Of a DNA stretch of 64,000 nt, positions 7,060 through 16,813 are shown one piece after another. Origin of the DNA: Falsiroseomonas sp046052145 (GTDB lineage: Bacteria > Pseudomonadota > Alphaproteobacteria > Acetobacterales > Acetobacteraceae); contig JBJOMW010000015.1 of NCBI GenBank assembly GCA_046052145.1, forward strand, positions 36,018 to 100,017. Direction: 5' to 3'. The translations under genes and the position numbers were made by a program. The first letter of the stretch is position 1. Each line of letters opens with the position of its first letter. The notes under the pieces are model-generated. The model worked only from the letters and a program-made list of their open reading frames with translations, ran no database searches and had not been told where the DNA came from.

Positions 7060-7281
7060 TCAGCGCGTCGGCCGTGGGACGCAGCGGCTCTGGCGGTCGA
7101 AACCCGGCGTGGAGCCGGTGAGCTCGCGGAGCTGGTCGGGCGGGCAGCTTCCATCATCGACCAGGACGACGCGCCCCGTGGCCAGGCTGCCCGGCGGCGG
7201 GGCGTGGGTCAGCACCTCCTGCTGCATGCAGGCGGAGATGAGGACACCGGAAACTAATAGTGCTAAAATTCTTAGTATCAT
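7060..7281 (-). CDS. Small lipoprotein (DUF6719-like)
   Basis: 73 residues. The signal peptide MILRILALLVSGVLISAC ends in a lipobox (LISAC), so the mature protein begins at Cys18 and is lipid-anchored. The mature part has LATGRVVLVDDGSCPPDQLR and a second Cys near the C-terminus, as in small alphaproteobacterial lipoproteins grouped as DUF6719. I start at 7281 rather than 7317 because the 12 extra residues would spoil the signal peptide. Codons 2-9 are strikingly AT-rich (ATA, CTA, AGA, ATT, TTA, CTA, TTA), unlike the rest of the gene. Confidence 0.65.
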   Translation of the reverse strand: MILRILALLVSGVLISACMQQEVLTHAPPPGSLATGRVVLVDDGSCPPDQLRELTGSTPGFDRQSRCVPRPTR

Positions 7282-7561
7282 GCCCCGAAAAGTCGCATTT
7301 CGCGGCGTATACGGCAATCTCCGTCGCCGCCGTAGCGGCGCGTTCCACCCCGCCCAGAAGCGCCGAGCGGGCGCGGCCAGCCCCAGCCCTCGGCCGCAGG
7401 CGCACGCCGTCGAACGGCCGCCCGGGACGGGCGGGATGCAAGGTTGAATGCGTCAAACACCGAACAGCGGAACTTTCCGGCCTGGAACTTGTGCCGACTC
7501 GCGGTAAGTTGAACAACGAGGTCGGCGTTCAGCGCCGCGAGACGAGGCGGGAGAAAAGCCG

Positions 7562-7684
7562 GTGCGACATTGGCTGTTGCTGGTGGCAGGTCTGCTCGCG
7601 CTCACCGGATGCGGGACCGTTGAAGGCCTGGGCAAGGACATCTCGGATGTGGCCCGCTGGTCGCGTGGGCAGATAAGCCGGTAG
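7562..7684 (+). CDS. Entericidin-like micro-lipoprotein
   Basis: 40 residues from a GTG with a good GGGAG site about 8 bases upstream. The hydrophobic signal (HWLLLVAGLLALTGC) ends with a lipobox, and the mature sequence CGTVEGLGKDISDVARW matches the entericidin pattern of G-C-x-T...G-x-G-x-D-I. Entericidins are tiny membrane lipoproteins linked to envelope stress and, in E. coli, to a toxin/antidote pair. Only one member is present. It is too short for usual gene finders but well supported by motif and ribosome site. Confidence 0.7.
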   Translation: MRHWLLLVAGLLALTGCGTVEGLGKDISDVARWSRGQISR

Positions 7685-7852
7685 CCCCGGTCTCTGCCCG
7701 CAACGGGTCCCCGAGCCGCGGGCGCGACGGAGACACCTGAGCCAAGCCTTGGGGGCACGACGGCCCGGCCCCCTCCCCTTCAGCTGCGCAGCATCAGGCC
7801 ACGTCGCCCGGGCGGCGGCAGAGCAGGTCGCTGGCGCTGGCCGCGGATGCGC

Positions 7853-8326
7853 TCAGCGAGCGCTCAGCGCGGCGGCGAGCGCGGCGTTGGTGAAGCGCGG
7901 GTCCTCGGTGACCTCGGCACCGAGCCAATCGGGCAAGGGCGGCTCGGTCTCGGTGTCATCCAGTTCGACCTCGGCCAGCACCAGGCCCTGCAGCGCGTCA
8001 GGGGCGTGGAATTCGTCGACGGTCCAGAGATGGCCCTCATGCTCCACCTCGAAGCGCGTCTTCGACAGTACGGCGAGCGGGGAGAGGGCCAGCATCGCCT
8101 CTGCATCGGCCGGGGGGATCGGGTATTCGAACTCCGCGCGCACCTTCCCCCCCGGCCCCTTCACCGTGAGGAAGGCGGCGGTGCCGGCGATGCGGATGCG
8201 GAGGCTCGGCAGGCTGGGGCCGCCGGCCGCCAGATAGCCCTGGCGCATCGCCGTGCCGGGCTGACGGGCGAGCGCGCGCCAGGCGTCGCTCGCGACCAGG
8301 AATTTGCGCTCGATCTCGATGCCCAT
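7853..8326 (-). CDS. CYTH-domain protein (triphosphate tunnel enzyme family)
   Basis: 157 residues. The opening GIEIERKFLV gives the diagnostic ExExK (Glu4, Glu6, Lys8), followed by basic and acidic strand residues typical of the triphosphate tunnel (RIRIAG, TVKGPGGKVRAEFEYPI, EVEHEGHLWTVDEF, LAEVELDD). Bacterial members are often inorganic triphosphatases; the substrate here is not shown. It is divergent from uvrB with only 56 bases between the likely starts, so both promoters must lie in that gap. Confidence 0.85.
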   Translation of the reverse strand: MGIEIERKFLVASDAWRALARQPGTAMRQGYLAAGGPSLPSLRIRIAGTAAFLTVKGPGGKVRAEFEYPIPPADAEAMLALSPLAVLSKTRFEVEHEGHLWTVDEFHAPDALQGLVLAEVELDDTETEPPLPDWLGAEVTEDPRFTNAALAAALSAR

Positions 8327-8382
8327 CGCCGGATGCTACCCCGATCCTCGACGCCTTGCAGCCGCGCGCCCACATTGGGGCC

Positions 8383-10572
<2,190 letters not shown>

Positions 10573-10686
10573 CGCACGTCGCGCAGGCGTCACGTTCCCG
10601 GCGCGGATAGGCCACGCCACTGCCTTTCCCTTGCCACAGCAGCCGCGCGTAATCCGCCACGGCAACACGTGCCGCAGGAGATTTGC

Positions 10687-10920
10687 ATGCGCAGCAAGCT
10701 GGCTTCCGTCATGGGCCGCGCGGCCCTTGCCCTGGTGCTCGTCGCCCCGCTCGCCGCCTGCGAGGGCATGAACCGCCAGCAGCAGCGCGCATTGTCGGGC
10801 GGGGCGATCGGCGCCGCGGGCGGCGCCGCGGTTGGCGTGCTGACCGGTGGCTCGCCGGTCACCGGCGCGCTGATCGGCGGTGCTGGCGGCGCGGCTGTGG
10901 GCGCGCTGACCGGCCGCTGA
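10687..10920 (+). CDS. Glycine-zipper lipoprotein
   Basis: 77 residues, start chosen at 10687 with CAGGAG seven bases upstream. The signal (RAALALVLVAPLAAC) ends in a lipobox, giving an anchored Cys. The mature part is two glycine-zipper segments (SGGAIGAAGGAAVGVLTGG and ALIGGAGGAAVGALTG), as in the YMGG/OsmB-like outer-membrane lipoproteins. Such zippers pack helices in membranes. Envelope role inferred; nothing more specific. Confidence 0.8.
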   Translation: MRSKLASVMGRAALALVLVAPLAACEGMNRQQQRALSGGAIGAAGGAAVGVLTGGSPVTGALIGGAGGAAVGALTGR

Positions 10921-10947
10921 CGGATCGCAGGCAGGCGGGGCGGCCGA

Positions 10948-11271
10948 TCACCGCGCGCCCAGTCCGACACCGCATTCGGACAACAGGGCAGATGCGTTGC
11001 CGCGGGCCGCATTCGCCGCTTGCGCGACCCGCAGCGAATCCTGCACCGGCAGGGTCCTGATCACGCAGGACGACAGCGCCACGGCATCGGTCGTTGGCCC
11101 GCAGCGCAACGCCGCGCCCGCCACGCGCTGGCAGAATTCCCGCTTCTGCTGCGGCGTCTCCGGCTGGGACTGGCCCCGCGAGCCGCCCGGCGCCCCCTGC
11201 AATGACAAGCCCTGGCCGAACGCCGGGGCCACGAAGGTCAGTATCAGTGCCAACGCCAAGCCTATGTGCAT
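10948..11271 (-). CDS. Secreted four-cysteine protein, function unknown
   Basis: 107 residues from ATG 11271, preceded by GGGAGGGG. A clear Sec signal peptide (MHIGLALALILTFVAPAFGQ) is followed by a mature protein of about 88 residues with Cys at 47, 57, 69 and 100, spacing that could give two disulfides in the periplasm. An in-frame extension to 11979 is ignored because it is antisense to the neighbouring reductase. No family recognised. Confidence 0.65.
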   Translation of the reverse strand: MHIGLALALILTFVAPAFGQGLSLQGAPGGSRGQSQPETPQQKREFCQRVAGAALRCGPTTDAVALSSCVIRTLPVQDSLRVAQAANAARGNASALLSECGVGLGAR

Positions 11272-11367
11272 CGTCCCCTCCCGCTGCGCCGGCGGGACCC
11301 TCATGCCCGTTGCGGCGCGGGTCAACAGGTGGCCAACCGGCGGGAGTGGGCCTATGTCCGCCGGTGC

Positions 11368-12144
11368 ATGAACATCCCTCCCACCATCCCCCGCGCCGCG
11401 CTGGTCACCGGCGGCGCGAAGCGGCTTGGCCGCGCCATGGCGCTGGCACTGGCCGAGGACGGCTTCGACGTGGCGCTGCACTACGCCGCCAGCGCCGCGG
11501 AGGCAGAGGCCACCGCCGCCGAGATCCGCGCCCTCGGCCGCCGGGCGGTGACGCTCCGCGCCGAGCTCGGGCGGGAGGAGGAGGTGGCGCGGCTGGTGCC
11601 GGAGACCGTCGCCGCGCTCGGCCCGCTGGGCGTGCTGGTCAACAACGCCTCCACCTTCGAGCGCGATGAGTGGGACGACGCGACGCGCGAGAGCTGGGAC
11701 CGCCACATCGAGCCCAATCTGCGCGCGCCCTTCGTGCTGGCACAGGCCATGGCGAAGGCGCTGCCCACGACGGCGGAGGGCGTGGTGGTGAACCTGCTCG
11801 ACCAGCGGGTCTGGTCGCTGACACCGCATTTCATCTCCTACACCGTGTCCAAGGCCGGGCTCTGGGCGCTGACGCAGACGCTGGCGCTGGCGCTCGCCCC
11901 CCGTATTCGCGTGAACGGGATCGGGCCTGGGCCCGCCATGCCCTCGCCGCGCCAGAGCCAGGCGCAGTTCGACCGGCAATGCGCCTCCGTCCCGCTGCGG
12001 CGCGGCACCTCGCCGGAGGAGGTTGCGGCGGCGCTGCGCGCGATCCTGTCGCTACCCTCCATGACCGGGCAGATGATCGCCCTCGATGGCGGTCAGCACC
12101 TGCAATGGGCGCCGGTGCGCGACCCGATGGATACCGTCGAATGA
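11368..12144 (+). CDS. FolM/PTR1-type pteridine reductase (SDR family)
   Basis: 258 residues. SDR fold with the TG-x3-R-x-G cofactor motif (TGGAKRLG, 14-21) and NNAS at 92-95. The catalytic set is Asp145, Tyr158, Lys162: the usual SDR serine is replaced by Asp 13 residues before Tyr, exactly the arrangement of PTR1 and FolM, which reduce dihydropterins/dihydrofolate with NADPH. The stop overlaps the start of folB, a folate-pathway gene, which supports the assignment. Alternative: an unassigned SDR; the motif evidence makes that less likely. Confidence 0.8.
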   Translation: MNIPPTIPRAALVTGGAKRLGRAMALALAEDGFDVALHYAASAAEAEATAAEIRALGRRAVTLRAELGREEEVARLVPETVAALGPLGVLVNNASTFERDEWDDATRESWDRHIEPNLRAPFVLAQAMAKALPTTAEGVVVNLLDQRVWSLTPHFISYTVSKAGLWALTQTLALALAPRIRVNGIGPGPAMPSPRQSQAQFDRQCASVPLRRGTSPEEVAAALRAILSLPSMTGQMIALDGGQHLQWAPVRDPMDTVE

Positions 12145-12536
12145 CCACCTACGCCCCCGATGCAGAGCGCGGCCGGCGCGTGGTGTTCGTCCGCGGGCTC
12201 GACCTGATGGCGCGGCTCGGCATCCACCCGCATGAGCGCGCGGGGCCCCAGCGCATCCGGCTGGATGTGGAGTTGCTGGTGCTGGACGACGCCGCCCCGG
12301 CCGGGGTGGGGCCGGACGCCTTCGGCCGGGTCGTGGACTACCAGCGCCTGGTCGAATTGGCCCGGAGCGTGGTCGCGGAAGGGCATGTGCTGCTGGTCGA
12401 GACCCTCGCGGAGCGCATGGCCGCGGCGGCCCTGGCCGATCCGCGGGTCGAGCGGGCGCGCGTCACGGTGGAAAAACCCGATGCCTTTCCTGACGTCGCG
12501 GGCGTCGGCGTGGTGGTCGAACGGCGCAGGCCTTAG
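12141..12536 (+). CDS. folB: FolB, dihydroneopterin aldolase
   Basis: 131 residues; the ATG overlaps the preceding stop. FolB converts 7,8-dihydroneopterin to 6-hydroxymethyl-dihydropterin in folate synthesis. The family pattern is present: RGLDLMARLGIHPHERAGPQ with the conserved Gly-(I/V)-x-x-x-E, the RLDVELLV strand, VDYQRLVELAR, LVETLAERMA and the final RVTVEKPDAFPDV. The co-directional FolM-like gene points to a small pterin operon. Confidence 0.9.
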   Translation: MTTYAPDAERGRRVVFVRGLDLMARLGIHPHERAGPQRIRLDVELLVLDDAAPAGVGPDAFGRVVDYQRLVELARSVVAEGHVLLVETLAERMAAAALADPRVERARVTVEKPDAFPDVAGVGVVVERRRP

Positions 12537-12844
12537 AACCGCAAGGGGCCGAGACGGTCGCTTTGTCCACCGGGACCACGGCCCCGTGAGGAATTTGGCG
12601 GAGTCAACCGGAACGTTGGTCTTGACGACGGCTATGTTACTGTCCACGCATAAAAATACCTGTAAATCAATTGGTTATCGAAATCGCCCAAAATTTGGGC
12701 AATGCGGCGTGACTGGCGGATGACAGCCATTCGAGGGGCTTTGCGCCCAGCCGGTCCACAGACTTGTCCACAGCTTCGGTGGACAACGACGCGCATCCCG
12801 CGGATCACTGCGCTTTGGCGCGCCACACAAGCCTGGGAGGCGTG
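12537..12844. promoter_or_regulatory. uvrC upstream region with DnaA-box-like sites, palindrome and AT-rich tract
   Basis: 308 bases without a gene. DnaA-box-like nonamers occur at 12563-12571 (TTGTCCACC), 12640-12648 (CTGTCCACG), 12764-12772 (TTGTCCACA) and, reversed, 12778-12786 (TTGTCCACC on the minus strand). The last two form an 8-base inverted repeat with a 7-base loop. A 15-base palindrome GCCCAAAATTTGGGC sits at 12686-12700 inside an AT-rich stretch (12649-12697), exceptional in this GC-rich window. A weak -35-like TTGACG is at 12622. Function unproven: regulation of uvrC, or DnaA binding. Confidence 0.5.
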
Positions 12845-14716
12845 ATGGACGACACCGCCCCCCCACCCCCCGCCATGCAAGGATTGCAGGCCATCGAGGC
12901 CGCGCTGGCCACCTTGCCGCTGGTGCCGGGCGTCTACCGGATGCTCGATGCGAAGGGGGATGCGCTCTATGTCGGCAAGGCGCGCAGCCTGAAGCGGCGC
13001 GTCGCGGCCTATACTCGCCTGGCCCAGCTGCCCGAGCGCCTGCGCCGCATGGTGCATGAGACGCGGAGCCTCGAGGTCGTCACGACCGCCTCCGAGGCTG
13101 AGGCGCTGCTGCTTGAGGCGAACCTGATCAAGCGGCTCCGCCCGCGCTACAACATCGTCCTGCGGGACGATAAATCCTATCCCTGGCTGGTCCTGACCGA
13201 GGACCACCCCTTCCCGCAGATCGCGAAGCACCGCGGCGAGCGCCGCAAGGGCGCCAGCTACTGGGGCCCCTTCGCCTCCGCCTGGGCGGTCAACCAGACG
13301 CTGACCGCCCTCCAGCGCGTCTTCCTGCTGCGCTCCTGCCGCGACACCGTCTTCGACAGCCGCAGCCGCCCCTGCCTGTTGTTCCAGATCAAGCGCTGCG
13401 CCGCGCCCTGCGTGCAGCGGATCAGCCAGGACGACTACGGCGCGCTGGTGCGGGAGGCGAAGGAGTATCTCTCCGGCGGCACGCCGAGCATCCAAAGGCG
13501 CCTCGCGGCCGAGATGGAGGCAGCGGCGGAAAAACTCGAATTCGAGCGCGCGGCGGCGCTGCGCGATCGCATCCGGGGCCTGACCCATGTGCAGGGGCGC
13601 GACCGCATCAACCTCGATGGCGTCGGCGATGCCGATGTGGTGGCGCTGCACCAGATGGCCGGGCAATCCTGCGTGCAGGTCTTCTTCTTCCGCGGCGGGC
13701 GCAACAACGGCAACCGGCCCTATTTCCTCTCCCATGCCCGCGCGGAGCAGCCGCCCGAGCAGGTGCTCGGCGCCTTCCTCGCCCAGCTCTACGACGATTT
13801 ACCCCCGCCGCCGCTGGTCCTGGTCAGCCACGACCCGCGCGAGGCCGCGGTGCTGGCCGATGCGCTCTCGCTCAAGGCCGGGCGCAAGGTCGAGATCCAC
13901 CGCCCCCAGCGCGGCGAAAAGCGCGCCGCCATCGAGCACGCCGCGACCAATGCGCGCGAGGCGATCGAGCGCCGCATGGCCGAAGGCGCGGCGCAATCGG
14001 AACTGCTGCAGGGGGTGGCGCGGGTCTTCGATCTGGCCGACGCGCCCGAGCGCATCGAGATCTATGACAACAGCCACATCATGGGCACGAACGCCTATGG
14101 CGTGATGGTCGTCGCTGGCCCGGCAGGCTTCCTGAAGCAGCACTACCGGAAATACGGCATCAAGGATGCGAAGCCGGGAGACGACTTCGCCATGATGCGC
14201 GAGGTCTTCGAGCGCCGCTTCGGGCGCGCCCTGAAGGAGGATCCCGGGCGCGACAGCGACACCTGGCCCGACCTGGTGCTGATCGATGGCGGCGCCGGCC
14301 AATTATCGGCGGCGCGGGAGATCCTGAACGAGATGGGGCTGCACGACATCCCGCTGGCGGCCATGGCCAAGGGCCCGGACCGGGATGCCGGGCGCGAATG
14401 GTTCCACCAGCCCGGCCGGGAGCCCTTCCAGCTGCCGCCGCGCGATGCGATTCTCTACTACCTCCAGCGCCTGCGGGACGAGGCGCACCGATTCGCCATC
14501 GCCTCGCACCGGGCCGGCCGGTCGAAGACGCTGACGCGGAGCGAGCTGGATGACGTGCCGGGCGTCGGCGCCGCCCTGAAACGTAAACTTCTCAATCACT
14601 TCGGCTCGGCGCGCGGGGTCCGGAACGCCGCGCTTGAGGATCTGGAGAAGGCGCCCGGCATCGGCCCTGCGGTGGCGCGCCGCATCTACCAGCATTTCCA
14701 CCCGGCCGAGGGCTGA
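12845..14716 (+). CDS. uvrC: UvrC, excinuclease ABC subunit C
   Basis: 623 residues from ATG 12845 behind GGGAGG. UvrC makes both incisions around DNA damage once bound to UvrB. Visible: GIY-YIG nuclease at the N-terminus (PGVYRML...ALYVGKARSLK, about 28-50), a Cys cluster (CLLFQIKRCAAPC), the UVR motif that binds UvrB (LEFERAAALRDRI), the RNase-H-like C-terminal nuclease (EIYDNSHIMG, LVLIDGGAGQL) and two helix-hairpin-helix motifs (DVPGVGAALKRKLL; APGIGPAVARRIY). An in-frame extension to 12764 is rejected because it would run through the inverted repeat. Confidence 0.98.
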   Translation: MDDTAPPPPAMQGLQAIEAALATLPLVPGVYRMLDAKGDALYVGKARSLKRRVAAYTRLAQLPERLRRMVHETRSLEVVTTASEAEALLLEANLIKRLRPRYNIVLRDDKSYPWLVLTEDHPFPQIAKHRGERRKGASYWGPFASAWAVNQTLTALQRVFLLRSCRDTVFDSRSRPCLLFQIKRCAAPCVQRISQDDYGALVREAKEYLSGGTPSIQRRLAAEMEAAAEKLEFERAAALRDRIRGLTHVQGRDRINLDGVGDADVVALHQMAGQSCVQVFFFRGGRNNGNRPYFLSHARAEQPPEQVLGAFLAQLYDDLPPPPLVLVSHDPREAAVLADALSLKAGRKVEIHRPQRGEKRAAIEHAATNAREAIERRMAEGAAQSELLQGVARVFDLADAPERIEIYDNSHIMGTNAYGVMVVAGPAGFLKQHYRKYGIKDAKPGDDFAMMREVFERRFGRALKEDPGRDSDTWPDLVLIDGGAGQLSAAREILNEMGLHDIPLAAMAKGPDRDAGREWFHQPGREPFQLPPRDAILYYLQRLRDEAHRFAIASHRAGRSKTLTRSELDDVPGVGAALKRKLLNHFGSARGVRNAALEDLEKAPGIGPAVARRIYQHFHPAEG

Positions 14717-14798
14717 GGAGGCGAAGGGGGATTTCGGCGCGCGCGGCCCGCTCTCCCGCCTCGCCCGGGCGCAGCCCTTCTGCTAAAGCAGGGGCTGC

Positions 14799-15422
14799 AT
14801 GCCGACGGATTTGCCGAACCTCCTGACGCTTTCGCGCATCGCCGCCATCCCGGTGCTGGTGGTGCTGGTGGCGATCCGCGACCCCTGGGCGGATTTCGCC
14901 GCCTGCGTCGTCTTCTCGGCCGCCGCGATCACCGATTACTTCGATGGCAAGCTGGCGCGGGAGCGGCAGCAGATCACGGCCTTCGGGCGCATGCTGGACC
15001 CGATCGCGGACAAGCTGCTGGTGGGTGCCGCGCTGATGCTGCTGGCCGGCATGGGACGGCTGACCGACACCGCGCTGTTTCCCGCCATCGTGATCCTGCT
15101 GCGGGAGATCCTGGTTTCGGGCCTGCGGGAGTATCTGGCGGGGCTCGCGGTCGGGCTGCCCGTGACGAAGCTGGCCAAGTGGAAGACCGGCTTCCAGATG
15201 GGCGCGCTCGGCACGCTGCTGGCGGGCGACACGGCGGCCTCCGTCCTTGGCCTGTCCTTCCTGCCGGTCTCGCTGATCGGTGAATTGATGCTCTGGACCG
15301 CCGCGGTGCTGACGATGATCACGGGCTGGGACTACCTCCAGGCCGGGCTCAGCCATGCCGGTGCCGGCGGCGCTGAGCCACCGCGGCGCGAGGCGCCGCG
15401 GCAGGAGACCGCACGCTCTTGA
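14799..15422 (+). CDS. pgsA: PgsA, CDP-diacylglycerol-glycerol-3-phosphate phosphatidyltransferase
   Basis: 207 residues, integral membrane. Makes phosphatidylglycerol phosphate, the first committed step to phosphatidylglycerol and cardiolipin. The full CDP-alcohol phosphotransferase signature D-x2-DG-x2-AR-x8-G-x3-D-x3-D is at residues 46-71 (DYFDGKLAR...GRMLDPIAD). Several hydrophobic spans follow (about 75-95, 96-115, 145-180). Length is slightly above E. coli PgsA (182) because of a charged C-terminal tail. Order uvrC-pgsA-moaD-moaE is a familiar alphaproteobacterial arrangement. Confidence 0.95.
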   Translation: MPTDLPNLLTLSRIAAIPVLVVLVAIRDPWADFAACVVFSAAAITDYFDGKLARERQQITAFGRMLDPIADKLLVGAALMLLAGMGRLTDTALFPAIVILLREILVSGLREYLAGLAVGLPVTKLAKWKTGFQMGALGTLLAGDTAASVLGLSFLPVSLIGELMLWTAAVLTMITGWDYLQAGLSHAGAGGAEPPRREAPRQETARS

Positions 15423-15475
15423 GGACGCGGCCCGCCGAGCGCATCTTCCACGCATAGTTTCTGTTGAGAGCCACG

Positions 15476-16087
15476 ATGCCCTTCGCGAACCGGAGCTTCC
15501 CCCGCGCCGCGCTGGCCCTGATGGGCCCGGCGCTGCTGCTTGGCGCCTGCAGCGTCGCCGATGGCGTGTCCTCGCCCTTCGTCTCGGCGCGCAACACCGT
15601 GACGCTCGACAGCCTGACGGCGCAGCGGGTGCGCGGCGCCAACCCCGACTTCACGCCGATCACCGCCGAGCCCGGCAATGTCTGGCCGGAGCAGGAAGCG
15701 CCCCGCCCCACGCTGCTCGGCAGCCCGGATGAGGCGATGCGGAACATCCCCGACTACCGTCCGTCACTGATCGAAGGCGCGCCGCCCGCGCGCTCCCCGC
15801 TCTCCGGCAGTTCGAGCCCCGTGCCCCCGCTGCCGCCGGTGCAGCCGCAGCGGGTGACGCCCGCCGTGCCGCCCGCCGTCGCGCCGCCGGCACCGCGCAC
15901 GGAAGGCCGCGCGCTGGTCGATCCCTCGGGCCAGCCGGCGATCTCGACCGGCCAGGCCGGCCGCGTGCAGGGCTTCACCCAGCCCGGCCAGGGCGGCGGC
16001 GCGGTGATCCGCGACGGCAATGTCGAGACCTGGATCGGCTCGGACGGGCAGGTGCGCACCCGGGTCGTCCCGCCGGGCCAGCGCTGA
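15476..16087 (+). CDS. Proline-rich lipoprotein, function unknown
   Basis: 203 residues from ATG 15476; a TTG at 15464 is also in frame. The signal (RAALALMGPALLLGAC) ends in a lipobox. The mature chain is largely low-complexity: Pro/Val-rich at about 105-140 and Gly/Gln-rich near the end, so mostly disordered, perhaps spanning the periplasm. It sits between pgsA and moaD, which share no pathway with it. Confidence 0.65.
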   Translation: MPFANRSFPRAALALMGPALLLGACSVADGVSSPFVSARNTVTLDSLTAQRVRGANPDFTPITAEPGNVWPEQEAPRPTLLGSPDEAMRNIPDYRPSLIEGAPPARSPLSGSSSPVPPLPPVQPQRVTPAVPPAVAPPAPRTEGRALVDPSGQPAISTGQAGRVQGFTQPGQGGGAVIRDGNVETWIGSDGQVRTRVVPPGQR

Positions 16088-16100
16088 GGCCCTCTACGCC

Positions 16101-16352
16101 GTGCAGATTCTCTACTTCGCCTGGGTGCGGCAGAAGGTCGGCTTCGCCGAGGAAGAGGTGGCGCCGCCGCCGGAGGTGCGGGATGTCGCCGGGCTGATCG
16201 CCTGGCTGGCGGGCCGGAGCCCCGGCCATGCCGCGGCCTTCGCCGATCCGCGCCAGTTGCGCGCCGCGGTGAACCAGGACTTCGCCGCACCCGACGCGCC
16301 CGTGGCGCCGGGCGATGAGGTCGCCTTCTTCCCCCCCGTGACCGGCGGCTGA
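16101..16352 (+). CDS. moaD: MoaD, molybdopterin synthase sulfur carrier subunit
   Basis: 83 residues from GTG 16101. A ubiquitin-like fold starts with QILYFAWVRQKVG, and the protein ends in the essential GG (PPVTGG), which is thiocarboxylated and donates sulfur to precursor Z in molybdenum cofactor synthesis. The gene for its partner MoaE begins three bases after the stop. The GTG is the last plausible start consistent with family length. Confidence 0.92.
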   Translation: MQILYFAWVRQKVGFAEEEVAPPPEVRDVAGLIAWLAGRSPGHAAAFADPRQLRAAVNQDFAAPDAPVAPGDEVAFFPPVTGG

Positions 16353-16354
16353 GC

Positions 16355-16813
16355 ATGGCTGTCGCACCGCGCATCCTGGTGCAGGAGGCGCCCTTCGACC
16401 TGGGAGCGGAGACAGCCGCGCTCTCCGCCGGGCGCGTGGATGTCGGCGGGCTCGCGAGTTTCCTTGGCATCTGCCGCGGCGATGGCGGACTTACGGCCAT
16501 GGTGCTCGAGCATTATCCCGGGATGACGGAACGTGCGCTCGAGAAGATCGCGCGCGAGGCCTGCGAACGCTGGCCGCTGACGGGCTGCACCGTCATCCAT
16601 CGCCATGGCCGGCTGGTGCCGGGCGATCCGATCGTGCTGGTGCTGACCGCGAGCGCGCATCGCGTCGCGGCGCTCGAGGCCTGTGCCTTCCTGATCGACT
16701 GGCTGAAGACCAAGGCGCCCTTCTGGAAGCGCGAGGAATTCGCCGGCGGCGAGGCACGCTGGGTCGAGGCAAAGGCCGAGGACGACAAGGCCGCGGCGCG
16801 CTGGGCGCGCTGA
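16355..16813 (+). CDS. moaE: MoaE, molybdopterin synthase catalytic subunit
   Basis: 152 residues. MoaE joins two MoaD thiocarboxylates to build molybdopterin. Family signals: DVGGLASFLGICRG, the LEHYPGM motif, RHGRLVPGDPIVLV, and KTKAPFWKRE containing the catalytic lysines near residues 118-124. Its stop overlaps the start of the following membrane-protein gene (TGATG). Confidence 0.95.
   Translation: MAVAPRILVQEAPFDLGAETAALSAGRVDVGGLASFLGICRGDGGLTAMVLEHYPGMTERALEKIAREACERWPLTGCTVIHRHGRLVPGDPIVLVLTASAHRVAALEACAFLIDWLKTKAPFWKREEFAGGEARWVEAKAEDDKAAARWAR

Noticed and set aside
12764..12844. N-terminal extension of uvrC to 12764
   Set aside because: Would translate the DnaA-box inverted repeat; ATG 12845 has a strong ribosome site and matches family length.
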